A stretch of DNA of 64,000 nucleotides from Bacteroidota bacterium (GTDB taxonomy: Bacteria > Bacteroidota > Ignavibacteria > Tepidaquicellales > Tepidaquicellaceae), in assembly GCA_018266845.1 (NCBI GenBank), contig JAFDZO010000017.1:1426-65425 (forward strand), in the 5' to 3' direction. Below the pieces are notes generated by a model. The model was not told the DNA's origin, did no database searches, and saw only the letters and a list, made by a program, of their open reading frames with translations. Position numbers and translations under genes: made by a program. This document shows, piece after piece, positions 26,993-36,619 of the stretch (positions are counted from its first letter, which is position 1; every line of letters starts with the position of its first letter).

Positions 26993-28858
26993 ATGCGAAT
27001 CCCATCGGAAAAAATTGACGAGATAAATAATGCCAACGATATAGTAGATGTAATCTCAACCTACGTTCAGGTAAAAAGGCGCGGAAAAAATTTTCTAGCA
27101 CTCTGCCCTTTCCACCCCGATAAAAATCCTTCAATGAATATCTCACAGGAAAAAAAAGTTTATCACTGTTTTTCCTGCGGGGCAAGCGGAAACATGTTCC
27201 GCTTCGTTCAGGATATAGAAAAAATTTCTTTCTTTGAAGCCGCGCAAAAACTTGCCTCCCGCGCCGGAATAGACATCAAGTACAATAAAAAAGAAATTGC
27301 CAACTATGACGAATATGTAAAGCTCTATGATATTAATACCCGCGCTGCAAGATATTTTGTTGACTCATTAAAAAATGTCGGCGGAAATGAAGGAAAAGTG
27401 GTAAAAGATTATATCAAGAAACGTAATCTCAAGCCCGGCACACTTACCCGATTTGGAATCGGTTATGCGTTCAACCGCTGGGACGGCTTGCTGAATTTTT
27501 TCCGCGAAGATGATTTATTTACCAATGAAGAACTCGAAGCAGCAGGGCTGATAAAAAAAAGAGATACGGAGGATGAAACCGCAGCGCCATCATATTATGA
27601 CCGCTTCAGAGGAAGGCTTATCTTTCCTATTTTTAATGAGGCAGGAAAAGTTGTTGCCTTCGGCGGCAGGCAGCTGTTTGAAGATGATAAGAGTGCTAAG
27701 TACCTGAATTCACCTGAGACAAAAGTTTACAGCAAAAGCAAAATCCTTTATGGATTAAATTTCGCCAAGGATAGCATCATTGCCAATAACTATGTTATTT
27801 TTGTAGAAGGTTATATGGATATGATTTCGCTCTTTCAGGCGGGAGTGGAAAATGTTGTTGCTACCAGCGGCACGGCAATGACTGAGGAGCAGGTAAAGCT
27901 AATTTCCCGCTATACAAAGAATGTGATTTTTCTCTTTGATGCCGATAGCGCCGGAATAAAAGCAGCCAAGCGAGGCATTGAGCTAATTCTGGAAGGCGGG
28001 CTTGACCTTGATATTGTAACTCTTCCCGAAGGGGATGACCCTGATAGTTTTATTTCAAAGAAGGGCGTTGAAGAGTTTAAGAATGTTTTGTTTGATAAGA
28101 AATCAATTATAAATTTCATTGGGGAAATTTATAATAAAGAGAATAAGCTTAATACAATTTCCCAGAAGACTGATTTCATAAAAGAAATAATTTCCTATAT
28201 AGGAAAAATTCCCGATACGATAAAACGTGCTCTATACCTTAAAGAAATTGCATCACTCTATGGCTTATCGGAAAGCGAACTGCAAAACGAACTGAACAGA
28301 TTTATAAAAAATGTAAAAAAGCCAAGATTCCCTCAGTCATCGGTTGTACTTCCTGAAAGGCAGAAAATAAAAACCGATGTCGAAAGAAAAAGAATTCCGC
28401 AGGAAGAGCTTGAGTTGATAGAAATTTTTGTCAGAGGCGGAGATGATGTAATAGGCTATCTGGAATCAAATCTTGAAATAGATTTTCTCACAACTGACCC
28501 TATATTAAAAGCTGTTCACTATTTTCTTGATGAATATATTCACGAAGGAAGAGTTGACCCTTCAAAAGCTCTGAATGAGATTGAAGATGAGGACGCTCAA
28601 TTTTTAATCACTAATGCAGTACTTGAGAGAGACGAAATCAGCCCTCTTCTCAAAGCTGATAAAAACAGCCTGATTGCCCGTAACTCCAACATAAAAATAA
28701 ATTATATGGAGAAGGCAATCGGTGTAATAAAGAAATTTAAAATCAAACAGCTTGAACGTGAGCTGGAGGAAATAAAAAAAGACAGGGAACGCTTGTCAGA
28801 ATACATCGAGCTAAAGCGAAGATTAGACCAGATGATAAAATTGGATGTTGTAAACTAA
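26993..28858 (+). CDS. dnaG: DNA primase
   Basis: 621 aa. The N-terminal zinc-binding domain shows CPFHPDKNPS and CFSCGASG (about 38-65). The catalytic core follows, with the TOPRIM motif FVEGYMDMISL (about 267-277) and FLFDADSAGIKAAKRG (about 309-324) carrying the acidic metal ligands. The C-terminal 180 residues form the DnaB-helicase-binding region. It synthesises RNA primers for replication. It is separated from rpoD/dnaE neighbours that often accompany it. The stop codons of dnaG and the convergent rsgA overlap by 4 bases. Confidence 0.96.
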   Translation: MRIPSEKIDEINNANDIVDVISTYVQVKRRGKNFLALCPFHPDKNPSMNISQEKKVYHCFSCGASGNMFRFVQDIEKISFFEAAQKLASRAGIDIKYNKKEIANYDEYVKLYDINTRAARYFVDSLKNVGGNEGKVVKDYIKKRNLKPGTLTRFGIGYAFNRWDGLLNFFREDDLFTNEELEAAGLIKKRDTEDETAAPSYYDRFRGRLIFPIFNEAGKVVAFGGRQLFEDDKSAKYLNSPETKVYSKSKILYGLNFAKDSIIANNYVIFVEGYMDMISLFQAGVENVVATSGTAMTEEQVKLISRYTKNVIFLFDADSAGIKAAKRGIELILEGGLDLDIVTLPEGDDPDSFISKKGVEEFKNVLFDKKSIINFIGEIYNKENKLNTISQKTDFIKEIISYIGKIPDTIKRALYLKEIASLYGLSESELQNELNRFIKNVKKPRFPQSSVVLPERQKIKTDVERKRIPQEELELIEIFVRGGDDVIGYLESNLEIDFLTTDPILKAVHYFLDEYIHEGRVDPSKALNEIEDEDAQFLITNAVLERDEISPLLKADKNSLIARNSNIKINYMEKAIGVIKKFKIKQLERELEEIKKDRERLSEYIELKRRLDQMIKLDVVN

Positions 28859-29949
28859 TCCCACTTCCCTCCCTTATTATTTTTCTTAAAATCTTTCATT
28901 GATTTGTGAATCTGCTTCCATTTTTTTTTATTATCTATAGCTGTTTTTACATTTTGCTTTGATTCTATATATTTCACTTCCTTCTTTAATTTCAAATAGC
29001 TCTTTAATCTTGATTCATCCACTTCACCGTTCTTTATAGCTAACTGAATCGCGCAGCCGGGTTCGTTCTTATGGAGGCAGTCTGAAAATTTACATTGCAG
29101 CGCAAGCTCTTCAAGGTCATCAAATGTTTCTGCAACTCCCTCGCCCCCTTCCCAGATTTGAAGCTCGCGCATTCCGGGCGTATCAATAATAAGCCCGCCA
29201 TTGGGAAGCAAAATCATTTCGCGGTGCGTTGTTGTGTGCTTTCCCTTATTGGAAAAATCACTGATTTCCTGAACGAAAAATTTTTCTTCTCCGGCAAGAA
29301 CGTTTATCAGAGTTGATTTGCCTACACCGGATGAACCGAGTACGGCAACTGTATTATTATTTGCAAAATATTGGTCAAGCTGTTCAAGCCCTATTTTATT
29401 TTTAGCGCAGATGGCATGCACAGGTACAGCACCTGCAACGTCTTTAACCTGCTCGATTTTTTCATTTAGTTCATTAGTTAAATCGGATTTGCTCAAAATG
29501 ATAACAGGTTGAATTTCATTATCCATTGCCGTCATTAAGTAGCGTTCTATTCTTCGCAGATTAAAATCCTGATTAAGCGCGCTGACAATAAAAACAATAT
29601 CTATGTTTGCCGCAACAACCTGCTCGCGCGTAACTGCGCCTGCTTCCTTACGCGAAAACTTATTTTTACGCGGCAAAGTTTTATCTATAATTGCTTTTTT
29701 TTCTGATGCGTTCGAACGAATGATTACCCAGTCACCCACAACGGGAAAGCCCTTTACTTCGGCAGTATCGTTTTCTACTTCAAAGCGCAGCTTCCCCGAA
29801 ACCTCCCCGGTAAGTTCGCCGAGTTCTGTATATATGGTATAATTTGATAAATTATGTATTGCTATCCTTCCGGGAATTTGTCCCTCTGAAGCATATTCGT
29901 TAAAGTATGCTTCAAAGAAAGAATTGTAACCAAATTGTTTTAAATTCAT
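28855..29949 (-). CDS. rsgA: Small ribosomal subunit biogenesis GTPase RsgA
   Basis: 364 aa circularly permuted GTPase. An OB-fold N-terminus is followed by G4 ILSKSD (about 150), then G1 LGSSGVGKST (about 204-213) and G3 DTPGMRE (about 258). The zinc-finger region reads CKFSDCLHKNEPGC (about 288-301). The order G4-G1-G3 is diagnostic. It assists late 30S assembly. A Lys-rich C-terminal tail (KKWKQIHKSMKDFKKNNKGGK) is somewhat longer than in E. coli. Confidence 0.95.
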   Translation of the reverse strand: MNLKQFGYNSFFEAYFNEYASEGQIPGRIAIHNLSNYTIYTELGELTGEVSGKLRFEVENDTAEVKGFPVVGDWVIIRSNASEKKAIIDKTLPRKNKFSRKEAGAVTREQVVAANIDIVFIVSALNQDFNLRRIERYLMTAMDNEIQPVIILSKSDLTNELNEKIEQVKDVAGAVPVHAICAKNKIGLEQLDQYFANNNTVAVLGSSGVGKSTLINVLAGEEKFFVQEISDFSNKGKHTTTHREMILLPNGGLIIDTPGMRELQIWEGGEGVAETFDDLEELALQCKFSDCLHKNEPGCAIQLAIKNGEVDESRLKSYLKLKKEVKYIESKQNVKTAIDNKKKWKQIHKSMKDFKKNNKGGKWD

Positions 29950-29980
29950 TAAGTGAATTAAATTTTTAAAATTAAGTCAG

Positions 29981-30757
29981 CTATCTTGTACATTCAGTTA
30001 CAAAATCGTTTGACTTATTTGATAGCGGAGAATAATTATAATCTCCGTACATATTTTTTATTTTCATTCCGCTTTCTTTTATCAGATGCTCTAACTCATA
30101 GCGGAAATAATATCTCATGCTGAATTTATTATCTACAATGTTCAGACCGTTATCATCTTCCCATTTTATTTTCATATTGATGTAATTTGTCTGATTGATA
30201 TAATCCGTTTTCACGGAAGCAAATCGTTGGAGCAATTTTCCTTCCTCGTGTTCTCCATCGAAATCAATAAACTCATCAATGTCTTTTGAAATCATATAAG
30301 GATTGGGCACAAATAAATCAAAAATAAAAACCCCGTCATCATCAAGATGATTTTTAATGCAGCTCAATGCTGCAAGCTGGTCTTCAATTGTGTACATGTG
30401 AGAAAACACTCTGAACGGAGAAATAATTAATTTGAATTTTTTATTCAGCTCAAAATCTCTCATATCAGCTCTTGATACTCTGTAATGCTCAGATACCTCG
30501 AGCTTACTTTTTAATACATTCAACATATTGTCGCTTATATCTATACCATAGACATCTGCGCCTTGCTTCAGAGCATCAAGAAATAATCTTCCTGTTCCAG
30601 TACCGACTTCCAGCACCGGTCCGCCTGCACTTAACATTCTATCAATATAGAATTTTTTATCAACAGCATCACGGATTTTTGCATAAACAATATCATAAAA
30701 CTTTGCCATCGTCTCAGGATACTCATTGTAGTTTCTTTCGTTGTAGTTTTCCAGCAT
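29981..30757 (-). CDS. Class I SAM-dependent methyltransferase
   Basis: 258 aa. The SAM-binding motif VLEVGTGTGRLFLDALKQG (about 49-67) and YGIDISDNML identify a Rossmann methyltransferase of the Methyltransf_25/11 type. The C-terminal half (EHLIKESGMKIKNMYGDYNYSP) is typical of small-molecule methyltransferases. The substrate is unknown. It is transcribed in the same direction as rsgA but has its own 31-bp gap, and it follows a dispersed palindrome at 30791-30809. Confidence 0.85.
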   Translation of the reverse strand: MLENYNERNYNEYPETMAKFYDIVYAKIRDAVDKKFYIDRMLSAGGPVLEVGTGTGRLFLDALKQGADVYGIDISDNMLNVLKSKLEVSEHYRVSRADMRDFELNKKFKLIISPFRVFSHMYTIEDQLAALSCIKNHLDDDGVFIFDLFVPNPYMISKDIDEFIDFDGEHEEGKLLQRFASVKTDYINQTNYINMKIKWEDDNGLNIVDNKFSMRYYFRYELEHLIKESGMKIKNMYGDYNYSPLSNKSNDFVTECTR

Positions 30758-30790
30758 GATACCTCCTTTGTATTTTGAACCACTCCTAAC

Positions 30791-30809
30791 CCCTCCTTAA
30801 AAAGGAGGG
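30791..30809. repeat. Dispersed palindrome, CCCTCCTT family
   Basis: An 8-bp stem CCCTCCTT/AAGGAGGG with a 3-nt loop. Longer relatives, followed by an AGGGGGTGGTTTA tail, are at 36620-36657 and 40336-40372. It lies between the ABC transporter and methyltransferase genes. No T-run follows on the minus strand, so it is not a standard terminator. Confidence 0.7.
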
Positions 30810-30829
30810 AAACAGAGTGTTGAATAATT

Positions 30830-32656
30830 TTATTGCTGTTCCATCATTTCGAATTCTTTTTCCTTCTCATCCCTCAATTGCTTTGTGTAAAGCTGGTAAT
30901 AATAACCTTTCTTTTTCATTAGCTCCTTATGCGTTCCGTCTTCGACAATTTTACCTTTTTTGATTACAAGAATTCTATCGCAGTTCTTAATTGTTGAAAG
31001 TCGGTGCGCAATAATAAGCGACGTTCTTCCCTCCATAATTCCATGAATACCGCTCTGGATTTTTGCCTCTGTCAATGTATCAACCGAAGAAGTTGCTTCA
31101 TCCATAATGAATATTCTCGGATTGGCAAGTATCGCTCTTGCAAAAGATATCAACTGCTTCTGACCAAGTGAAAGATTTTCTCCTGCTTCACCGACTTCAT
31201 CATCAAGCTGTTCAATAAATTCTTCGCCTCCTGCAAGCGTAAGTGCATTTATCACTTCGGCTTCAGTTGCTTCATCCCTACCGTATTTTACATTCTCGCG
31301 GATTGTACCGGAAAATAAATGCGGAGTCTGAAGTACAACTCCCAGCTGGCTGCGAAGAGATTCCACCGTCATATCCATATAATCAATACCGTCAATTTTT
31401 ATTGCTCCGCCTTTCGGCTCATAGAATCTGCAGATAAGATTTATGAATGTTGACTTACCGCCGCCTGTTTCTCCTACCAATGCAACAGACTGCCCCGCTT
31501 TTATTTTCAGATTTATATTTTCCAGCACGGGCTTATCTTTTTCATAGTAGAAGGTAACGCTATCAAATTCTATGTCGCCCTTTATCCTGCTAAATTCTTT
31601 CGCGTCTTTCTTATCAAGAATTTCCGGCTGCGTATCAAGCAAAGTGAAAATTCTTTCACCTGCCGACATACATGCCTGCGCCTGTGAATAAAAGCGAGAT
31701 AAATCAGTAATCGGTTCATATATCAAAGTTGCATAACCAAAGAACGCTGCAAGAATACCTACAGTTACACCTGACTCAGGAGTAAGCACCATAAATCCCC
31801 CGTAGTAAATTATCAGCGCAGCTGCTATAGAACCGATAAATATTACAAGCGGCAGAAACATAGCGTTGTAGTAAGCTGATTTATATGAAGCTACTTTCAT
31901 TCTTTCAGTCAGCACTTCAAACTCCCTGCCTGCTCTTTCTTCCTGTACAAGTGATTTGTTTACCTCTACTCCGTTTATGTGCTCGTTATACGCAGCGGTA
32001 ATGATAGAATTTTCTCTACGCGACTCACGTGAATACTTTAAAATCAATTCTCTGATTTTAGTTGAGACAATTACAAGCACAGGAATTGTAACTGCAACTA
32101 TCAATGCAAGTTTCCAATTGTAAATAAACATTGCAGTGAGGCAGAAAATTATCATAAATGTACCCCAGACCATTTCGATAAAATTCCACGAGATTAGCTC
32201 CGTTATTTTTATTGTATCGGAAGTTATTCTCGTCATCAGCCATCCGAGCGCAGACTTATCATAGTACGAAAACGAAAGCTCCTGAAATTTTCTGAATATA
32301 TCCTGTCTTACATCGAACATAACATTCTCCTGTATCTTACCGCAGTTCTTTATAAAAATATGAACAAACGTTGATAAGGCTAATGCTAAAAGCATATATA
32401 TCCCAAAAAATTTCAACAAGCCCGTGTTATCGAACGGACTCCCTGTTTGACGGCTTTCTATTCCCGGCACAATTACTGTATCAAGAAAATTCATCCATAC
32501 TACAGGATAAAGCGCTTCAATGCCGGCTACCAGCGCAACAAAAATGATGAACATATACAAATTCTTTTTGTAGCGCATGCTGTATTTCAAAAGCCGCATT
32601 ATAAACGGAAACACTGACTCTTTCTTTTCAAACTTTGCTTCTTTTAGTTTACTCAT
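30830..32656 (-). CDS. ABC exporter subunit (canonical Walker B)
   Basis: 608 aa, six transmembrane helices (about 30-330) and a nucleotide-binding domain. Walker A GETGGGKST, signature LSLGQ (non-canonical, the family norm is LSGGQ) and Walker B FIMDEATSSVD with the catalytic Glu are visible. The partner at 33917-35827 has a Walker B lacking that Glu. This complementary pattern is what heterodimeric exporters such as TM287/288 show: one consensus and one degenerate ATP site. The two genes probably form one exporter. The rtcB gene sits between them. Confidence 0.93.
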   Translation of the reverse strand: MSKLKEAKFEKKESVFPFIMRLLKYSMRYKKNLYMFIIFVALVAGIEALYPVVWMNFLDTVIVPGIESRQTGSPFDNTGLLKFFGIYMLLALALSTFVHIFIKNCGKIQENVMFDVRQDIFRKFQELSFSYYDKSALGWLMTRITSDTIKITELISWNFIEMVWGTFMIIFCLTAMFIYNWKLALIVAVTIPVLVIVSTKIRELILKYSRESRRENSIITAAYNEHINGVEVNKSLVQEERAGREFEVLTERMKVASYKSAYYNAMFLPLVIFIGSIAAALIIYYGGFMVLTPESGVTVGILAAFFGYATLIYEPITDLSRFYSQAQACMSAGERIFTLLDTQPEILDKKDAKEFSRIKGDIEFDSVTFYYEKDKPVLENINLKIKAGQSVALVGETGGGKSTFINLICRFYEPKGGAIKIDGIDYMDMTVESLRSQLGVVLQTPHLFSGTIRENVKYGRDEATEAEVINALTLAGGEEFIEQLDDEVGEAGENLSLGQKQLISFARAILANPRIFIMDEATSSVDTLTEAKIQSGIHGIMEGRTSLIIAHRLSTIKNCDRILVIKKGKIVEDGTHKELMKKKGYYYQLYTKQLRDEKEKEFEMMEQQ

Positions 32657-32708
32657 TTTATATTGAGATTATGCAGAGATACAATCTGTATCTCTGCGAA
32701 TTTACTAA

Positions 32709-33905
32709 TTAGTCTTTATATGGGTCGAATACATCATCACCCGCCATTGCAACACCTATCGGTTTTAACCTGTGAAGAACTTTAATTGTATCTTTATGAT
32801 ACTTTAAAACTTCATCAAGTTTTTTATAGACCTCAGGAGCTTCATCTGCTCCTCCTCCTCGTAAAACGATTCCTTTTGCCTTCATCTCTTCCTTCACTCT
32901 TTTGAAGTTCACTTCTCCGCGGGTAACGTGAACTTTCTTTCCGTTTCTCCACTTCGTTTTTCCTGCTGCCTTAGTGCGGGACATTATTCTTCCCGAACCG
33001 TGCACAGTAGAATAAAGTGATTTTTTAGAAAGCCCGCTGTCAACTCCTTCAAGAATTACCGAATCATCTCCCATTGTTGCTCCCACGAATGATTGCTGCT
33101 TTGGGAATGCAGGAGTACATCCTTTTCTTACAACCCAGTAATCTTCACCGAAGTGATTTTCTTTCCATGCGAAGTTGTGATGATTATGAACTTCAAATAA
33201 CGATTGTGCTCCGAGTATTTCCAGCACTTTATTCACAACCATATCTCTTCCGGCATAAGCATAATCTCCTGCAAGATGCATTGCCTGAATATAATCCTGT
33301 CCAAGCGGCATATTTACATCCAGAAGTACAGGAGGAGAATCCATTTTATTTGCCTTTTCCGGTTTAGCACCGAATTCTTTTCCTTCAGCTAATGCCAGGA
33401 ATCCCATTGCCGTATCGTGTCCGAATCCCCGCGAACCAAAGTGGACTCCAATCCAAAGCCTTCCTTCTTCATCGGAGAATAAATCAACATAGTGATTTCC
33501 GCTTCCGACTGTTCCTAATTGTTTGGATGCTTTCTTAAGCATTTCCCTTTGCGGTATGAAATCCGTCTTAGCAATTTCATCAAGCACAGGGTGATCTACC
33601 GGAGAAGGATTTGGTCTCCCGAGCCCGAAACCAATCTGCTTAACTATTTCATCCATTATGTTGGAAGTATCTATTTCATCTGCCATAAGGTTAGTCATCA
33701 CTGCTTTGTTTCCGCAGGCGATATCGAACCCTACTCCCGAAGGAGATATATAATTTTTATAAGCTACCGCTCCTCCGATTGGCATTGAATACCCTACGTG
33801 ATGATCGGCGCAGAGAACTCCGTACTGACCATCTTCAGTACAATTTTTTATCTGCTTTAAAGCTATTTCGTCTAATTCACCGAATACTGTAATTTTCTTT
33901 TCCAT
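32709..33905 (-). CDS. rtcB: RNA-splicing ligase RtcB family protein
   Basis: 398 aa. Metal-site motifs GVGFDIACGNKAV (about 57-69; the Asp and Cys of the DxxC pattern are kept), TVGSGNHYVDL, GVHFGSRGFGHD (about 154-165) and HNHHNFAW (about 240-247) are present. The HGSGRIMSR sequence (about 306-314) and a shortened C-terminus (ending DDVFDPYKD) follow. RtcB joins 2',3'-cyclic phosphate or 3'-phosphate RNA ends with 5'-OH ends using GTP and Mn2+. The gap to the upstream ABC gene is only 11 bases, so they share a transcript. The motif GVDIGCGM of better-known RtcBs is replaced here by GFDIACGNK, suggesting a divergent subgroup. Confidence 0.92.
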   Translation of the reverse strand: MEKKITVFGELDEIALKQIKNCTEDGQYGVLCADHHVGYSMPIGGAVAYKNYISPSGVGFDIACGNKAVMTNLMADEIDTSNIMDEIVKQIGFGLGRPNPSPVDHPVLDEIAKTDFIPQREMLKKASKQLGTVGSGNHYVDLFSDEEGRLWIGVHFGSRGFGHDTAMGFLALAEGKEFGAKPEKANKMDSPPVLLDVNMPLGQDYIQAMHLAGDYAYAGRDMVVNKVLEILGAQSLFEVHNHHNFAWKENHFGEDYWVVRKGCTPAFPKQQSFVGATMGDDSVILEGVDSGLSKKSLYSTVHGSGRIMSRTKAAGKTKWRNGKKVHVTRGEVNFKRVKEEMKAKGIVLRGGGADEAPEVYKKLDEVLKYHKDTIKVLHRLKPIGVAMAGDDVFDPYKD

Positions 33906-33916
33906 TATTTTTTAAA

Positions 33917-35827
33917 TCATACAAGTTCCTTTTCATATTCTTCTTTCCCGCTGTTAAAATCATCAATATCGTTTTCGTCGTTCTTTACTTCGTTGATTTC
34001 ATCAGTAATATCTTCTTCAAGTGTAACCTGTATGTCATGAATTTTTTTGTAAAATCCATTATTGCGAATGAGTTGTTCGTGATTTCCCATTTCAACAATA
34101 TGGCCCTTGTTTAATACTATTATTTTATCGCAAGTCATTGCAGCATTAATCCTGTGTGTAATTATAAATGTAGTTTTCTTTTTCATAATCTTATCAAGCG
34201 CTGAGCGTATCTCGTATTCCGTTTCCGTATCTACTGCCGAAGTTGAATCATCCAGCACAAGAATATCGGGATTTGTAAGTAATGTTCTTGCAATTGTTAC
34301 CCGCTGCTTCTGTCCGCCGGAAAGATTAATGCCTTTTTCTCCTATGACAGTTTTGTAAGCATCAGGGAAAATATCGTTTATGATTCCGTGAATGCTCGCA
34401 GCTTTTGCCGATTCAATAATTTCATCCGAGTGCGCATCGCGGTTGCCGTATGCAATGTTCTCTTTTATCGAAGTTGAAAACAAGAACGGCTTTTGCAATA
34501 CTACGCCGATTCTTTTCCTAAGCAATTCTTTAGAGTAGCTTTTAATATCTTTGCCGTCTAAAAGAATTTTTCCTTTCTGAATATCAAAGAACCTTGTAAG
34601 CAGTGAAATTATTGTGGTTTTTCCTGCCCCTGTAGGACCAAGCAATGCAATTTTTTCACCGGGCTTAGCTGTGAACGAAACGTTTTCCAGAGAATTTTTT
34701 TCATTGTTACCGTATTTAAAAGAAACATTTTCAAAAACAATTTCGCCCTTCAGCTTTTCGCTTTCCTTTACTTCGCCTTTGTTTTCTTCAAGCTCGCTGC
34801 CGAGAATTGAATAAATCCTGTCAATTGCTACTGAAGTCATTCCCATTTCACTTACAAGCTGCCCGAGCCTTCTCAAAGGCCAGATAACATAAAGCGAATA
34901 AACATTGAAAGCTGTCAATTCACCGATTGAAATTTTTCCATTAAGCGTAAAATACGCTCCGACAAAAACACAGACTGCAAGCTGAACATACATCACAATA
35001 TCTGAGTAGGGCCAGAAATAAGAGTGAAGTTTAAGAAGCTTAAAGCCCCATTGTCTTTTCTCTTCGTTCTGCTCGGTAAATTTTTCAATCTCAAATTTTT
35101 CCTTTGCGAACGCTTTTACAACTCTTATGCCCGAAAGATTTTCCTGCACTGTTACGGCTAATCTGTCCTGTCTTTTTTCATGCTCGTCCCAGATGACCAT
35201 TTCTTTTCTGAAGAAAACAATCGCGCCGATAATTACAAACGGACAAAGCCCGATAGAAATAAAAGCGAACGGAACATTAATTGAGAGCATCATTGCAAAT
35301 GCTCCGATAAATATCACTGCCATTCTAAGCGCTTCAACGACCTGCATTGAAGCAAATTTTCTTATCGTCTCAACATCTCCAGTGCATCGCTGTATAAGCT
35401 GACCGGTTGAAATCTGCGAATGATATGTCATTGGCAGAAACTGGATATGGCTGAACAAATCATCTTTTAATTTTTTAACCGCATTCTCTGTTGAAGATGC
35501 AGTAATCGTGCTTGAAACGAACCACGTTCCTGCGCGGAGAAAAGAAAAAATTAAATAGATAGCTCCGATTATCATTAAAACGTTGAGAACATTTTCATTA
35601 TTCATTTCGGGCAAAAGCCCGAACAGATATTTCGAAATTGCATCCGTTGAGATTTTTATGTTTCCACCTGTGCCCTGAAGCAAGAATACAAGCTTGTCAA
35701 CTGTAATCTGCAGAACTTTTGGTTCAAGCATCCTGATTAAAGTTGATACGATAAGCAATATCGCAGAAAGCACGTAGTACATCTTCCACTTGCCTAAAAT
35801 TCCGAATAGTCTTTTGAGGTTTTTCAT
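33917..35827 (-). CDS. ABC exporter subunit (degenerate Walker B)
   Basis: 636 aa, with six transmembrane helices (about 15-330) and an ATPase domain. Walker A GPTGAGKTT, signature LSGGQKQR and Walker B VLDDSTSAVD are seen. The residue after the Walker B Asp is Asp where the catalytic Glu is expected. This makes one composite ATP site degenerate if it pairs with the product of 30830-32656, whose signature motif is LSLGQ. The C-terminal tail (about 600-636) is acidic. First gene of the exporter-rtcB operon. Substrate unknown. Confidence 0.93.
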   Translation of the reverse strand: MKNLKRLFGILGKWKMYYVLSAILLIVSTLIRMLEPKVLQITVDKLVFLLQGTGGNIKISTDAISKYLFGLLPEMNNENVLNVLMIIGAIYLIFSFLRAGTWFVSSTITASSTENAVKKLKDDLFSHIQFLPMTYHSQISTGQLIQRCTGDVETIRKFASMQVVEALRMAVIFIGAFAMMLSINVPFAFISIGLCPFVIIGAIVFFRKEMVIWDEHEKRQDRLAVTVQENLSGIRVVKAFAKEKFEIEKFTEQNEEKRQWGFKLLKLHSYFWPYSDIVMYVQLAVCVFVGAYFTLNGKISIGELTAFNVYSLYVIWPLRRLGQLVSEMGMTSVAIDRIYSILGSELEENKGEVKESEKLKGEIVFENVSFKYGNNEKNSLENVSFTAKPGEKIALLGPTGAGKTTIISLLTRFFDIQKGKILLDGKDIKSYSKELLRKRIGVVLQKPFLFSTSIKENIAYGNRDAHSDEIIESAKAASIHGIINDIFPDAYKTVIGEKGINLSGGQKQRVTIARTLLTNPDILVLDDSTSAVDTETEYEIRSALDKIMKKKTTFIITHRINAAMTCDKIIVLNKGHIVEMGNHEQLIRNNGFYKKIHDIQVTLEEDITDEINEVKNDENDIDDFNSGKEEYEKELV

Positions 35828-35905
35828 TTTGAAACTCTATTAATATATTGAAAAATAACCAGTTATATACTGTGTTTATTACTAGAGCCGCGGAAAGGTA
35901 AAAAA

Positions 35906-35939
35906 AAACCGCGGTCACTTTTTTAAAATGCCGCGGTTT
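35906..35939 (-). terminator. Hairpin AAACCGCGG/CCGCGGTTT with T-runs on both strands
   Basis: A perfect 9-bp stem with a 16-nt loop. It is preceded by a run of eight A and followed by AAACTTTTTTT, so it could terminate in either direction. It lies 79 bases upstream of the ABC gene start and may insulate that operon from the DUF4175 transcript. Confidence 0.55.
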
Positions 35940-36422
35940 AAACTTTTTTTCGGGTATGTTAAGGAAACTTTATTTTTCCAATTTCCTCCTGTTTAACCAC
36001 GGACACTTGGCATCAACTGCTCCAAACTGAGGGGTATTATCCCATGCTGAAGCCAAAATGCCTGAGACGATATGTAATCTATATTGCATCATTTTTAAAG
36101 GTTAATATCTCCGTGATTAAATTTTCATGGTTTACAAAATTAAAAAAAAAATTTTGTAATGTCAAATTCAGCTTTGATTTTTTTTTCTATAAAAACGAAA
36201 TTGAAGGGGAAAAGTTTCGAAAGTAAAATAAATTCAAAAGAATTTTTAATTTTATTTTTATGAATTAATAAGTCATTAATACAGAGCATGCAAGCACAGA
36301 ATGCGCTTCTACTTAAAAAAGGTCAGGGGATGGTTTTAAAAAAAAACTGACCGGAAAAACTTCTGGCAGGTCTGGCTTGATACCCCCTGCTTCTTTAAGG
36401 TGTGGTTCTCAAACAAAATGGT

Positions 36423-36529
36423 GGTGCCCGTCCGTTCCGATGAAATCGGAACAAAACACAAACAGAAAAATTGAGAATTCAATTTTTCTGTTTGTGTTTA
36501 CGACTGCCTTGCAGTCGTGGACGGGCGCC
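36423..36529. repeat. 107-nt branched palindromic element (predicted four-way junction)
   Basis: The outer arms GGTGCCCGTCC (36423-36433) and GGACGGGCGCC (36519-36529) pair over 11 positions with one G-U. Inside lie three hairpins. GTTCCGAT-GAA-ATCGGAAC is at 36434-36452. A 21-bp perfect stem with a GAAT loop spans 36454-36499, and CGACTGC-CTT-GCAGTCG is at 36501-36517. Almost every base is paired. It could be a structured RNA, a cruciform-forming DNA element, or nested palindrome insertions. No match to a named RNA family was recognised. Confidence 0.85.
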
Positions 36530-36619
36530 CCCCCCCATTTTATTTTGTAACAATTATTCTTTCAATTTATCTGCTGCATCTTAATAATCAAAAATTTCTT
36601 GAAAGTTTATGCCGGCAAA

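Noticed and set aside
36423-36529. Simple bidirectional terminator
   Set aside because: There is no adjoining T-run at the stem ends, and it is 250 bases beyond a better terminator for the only upstream gene; the branched fold is too elaborate.
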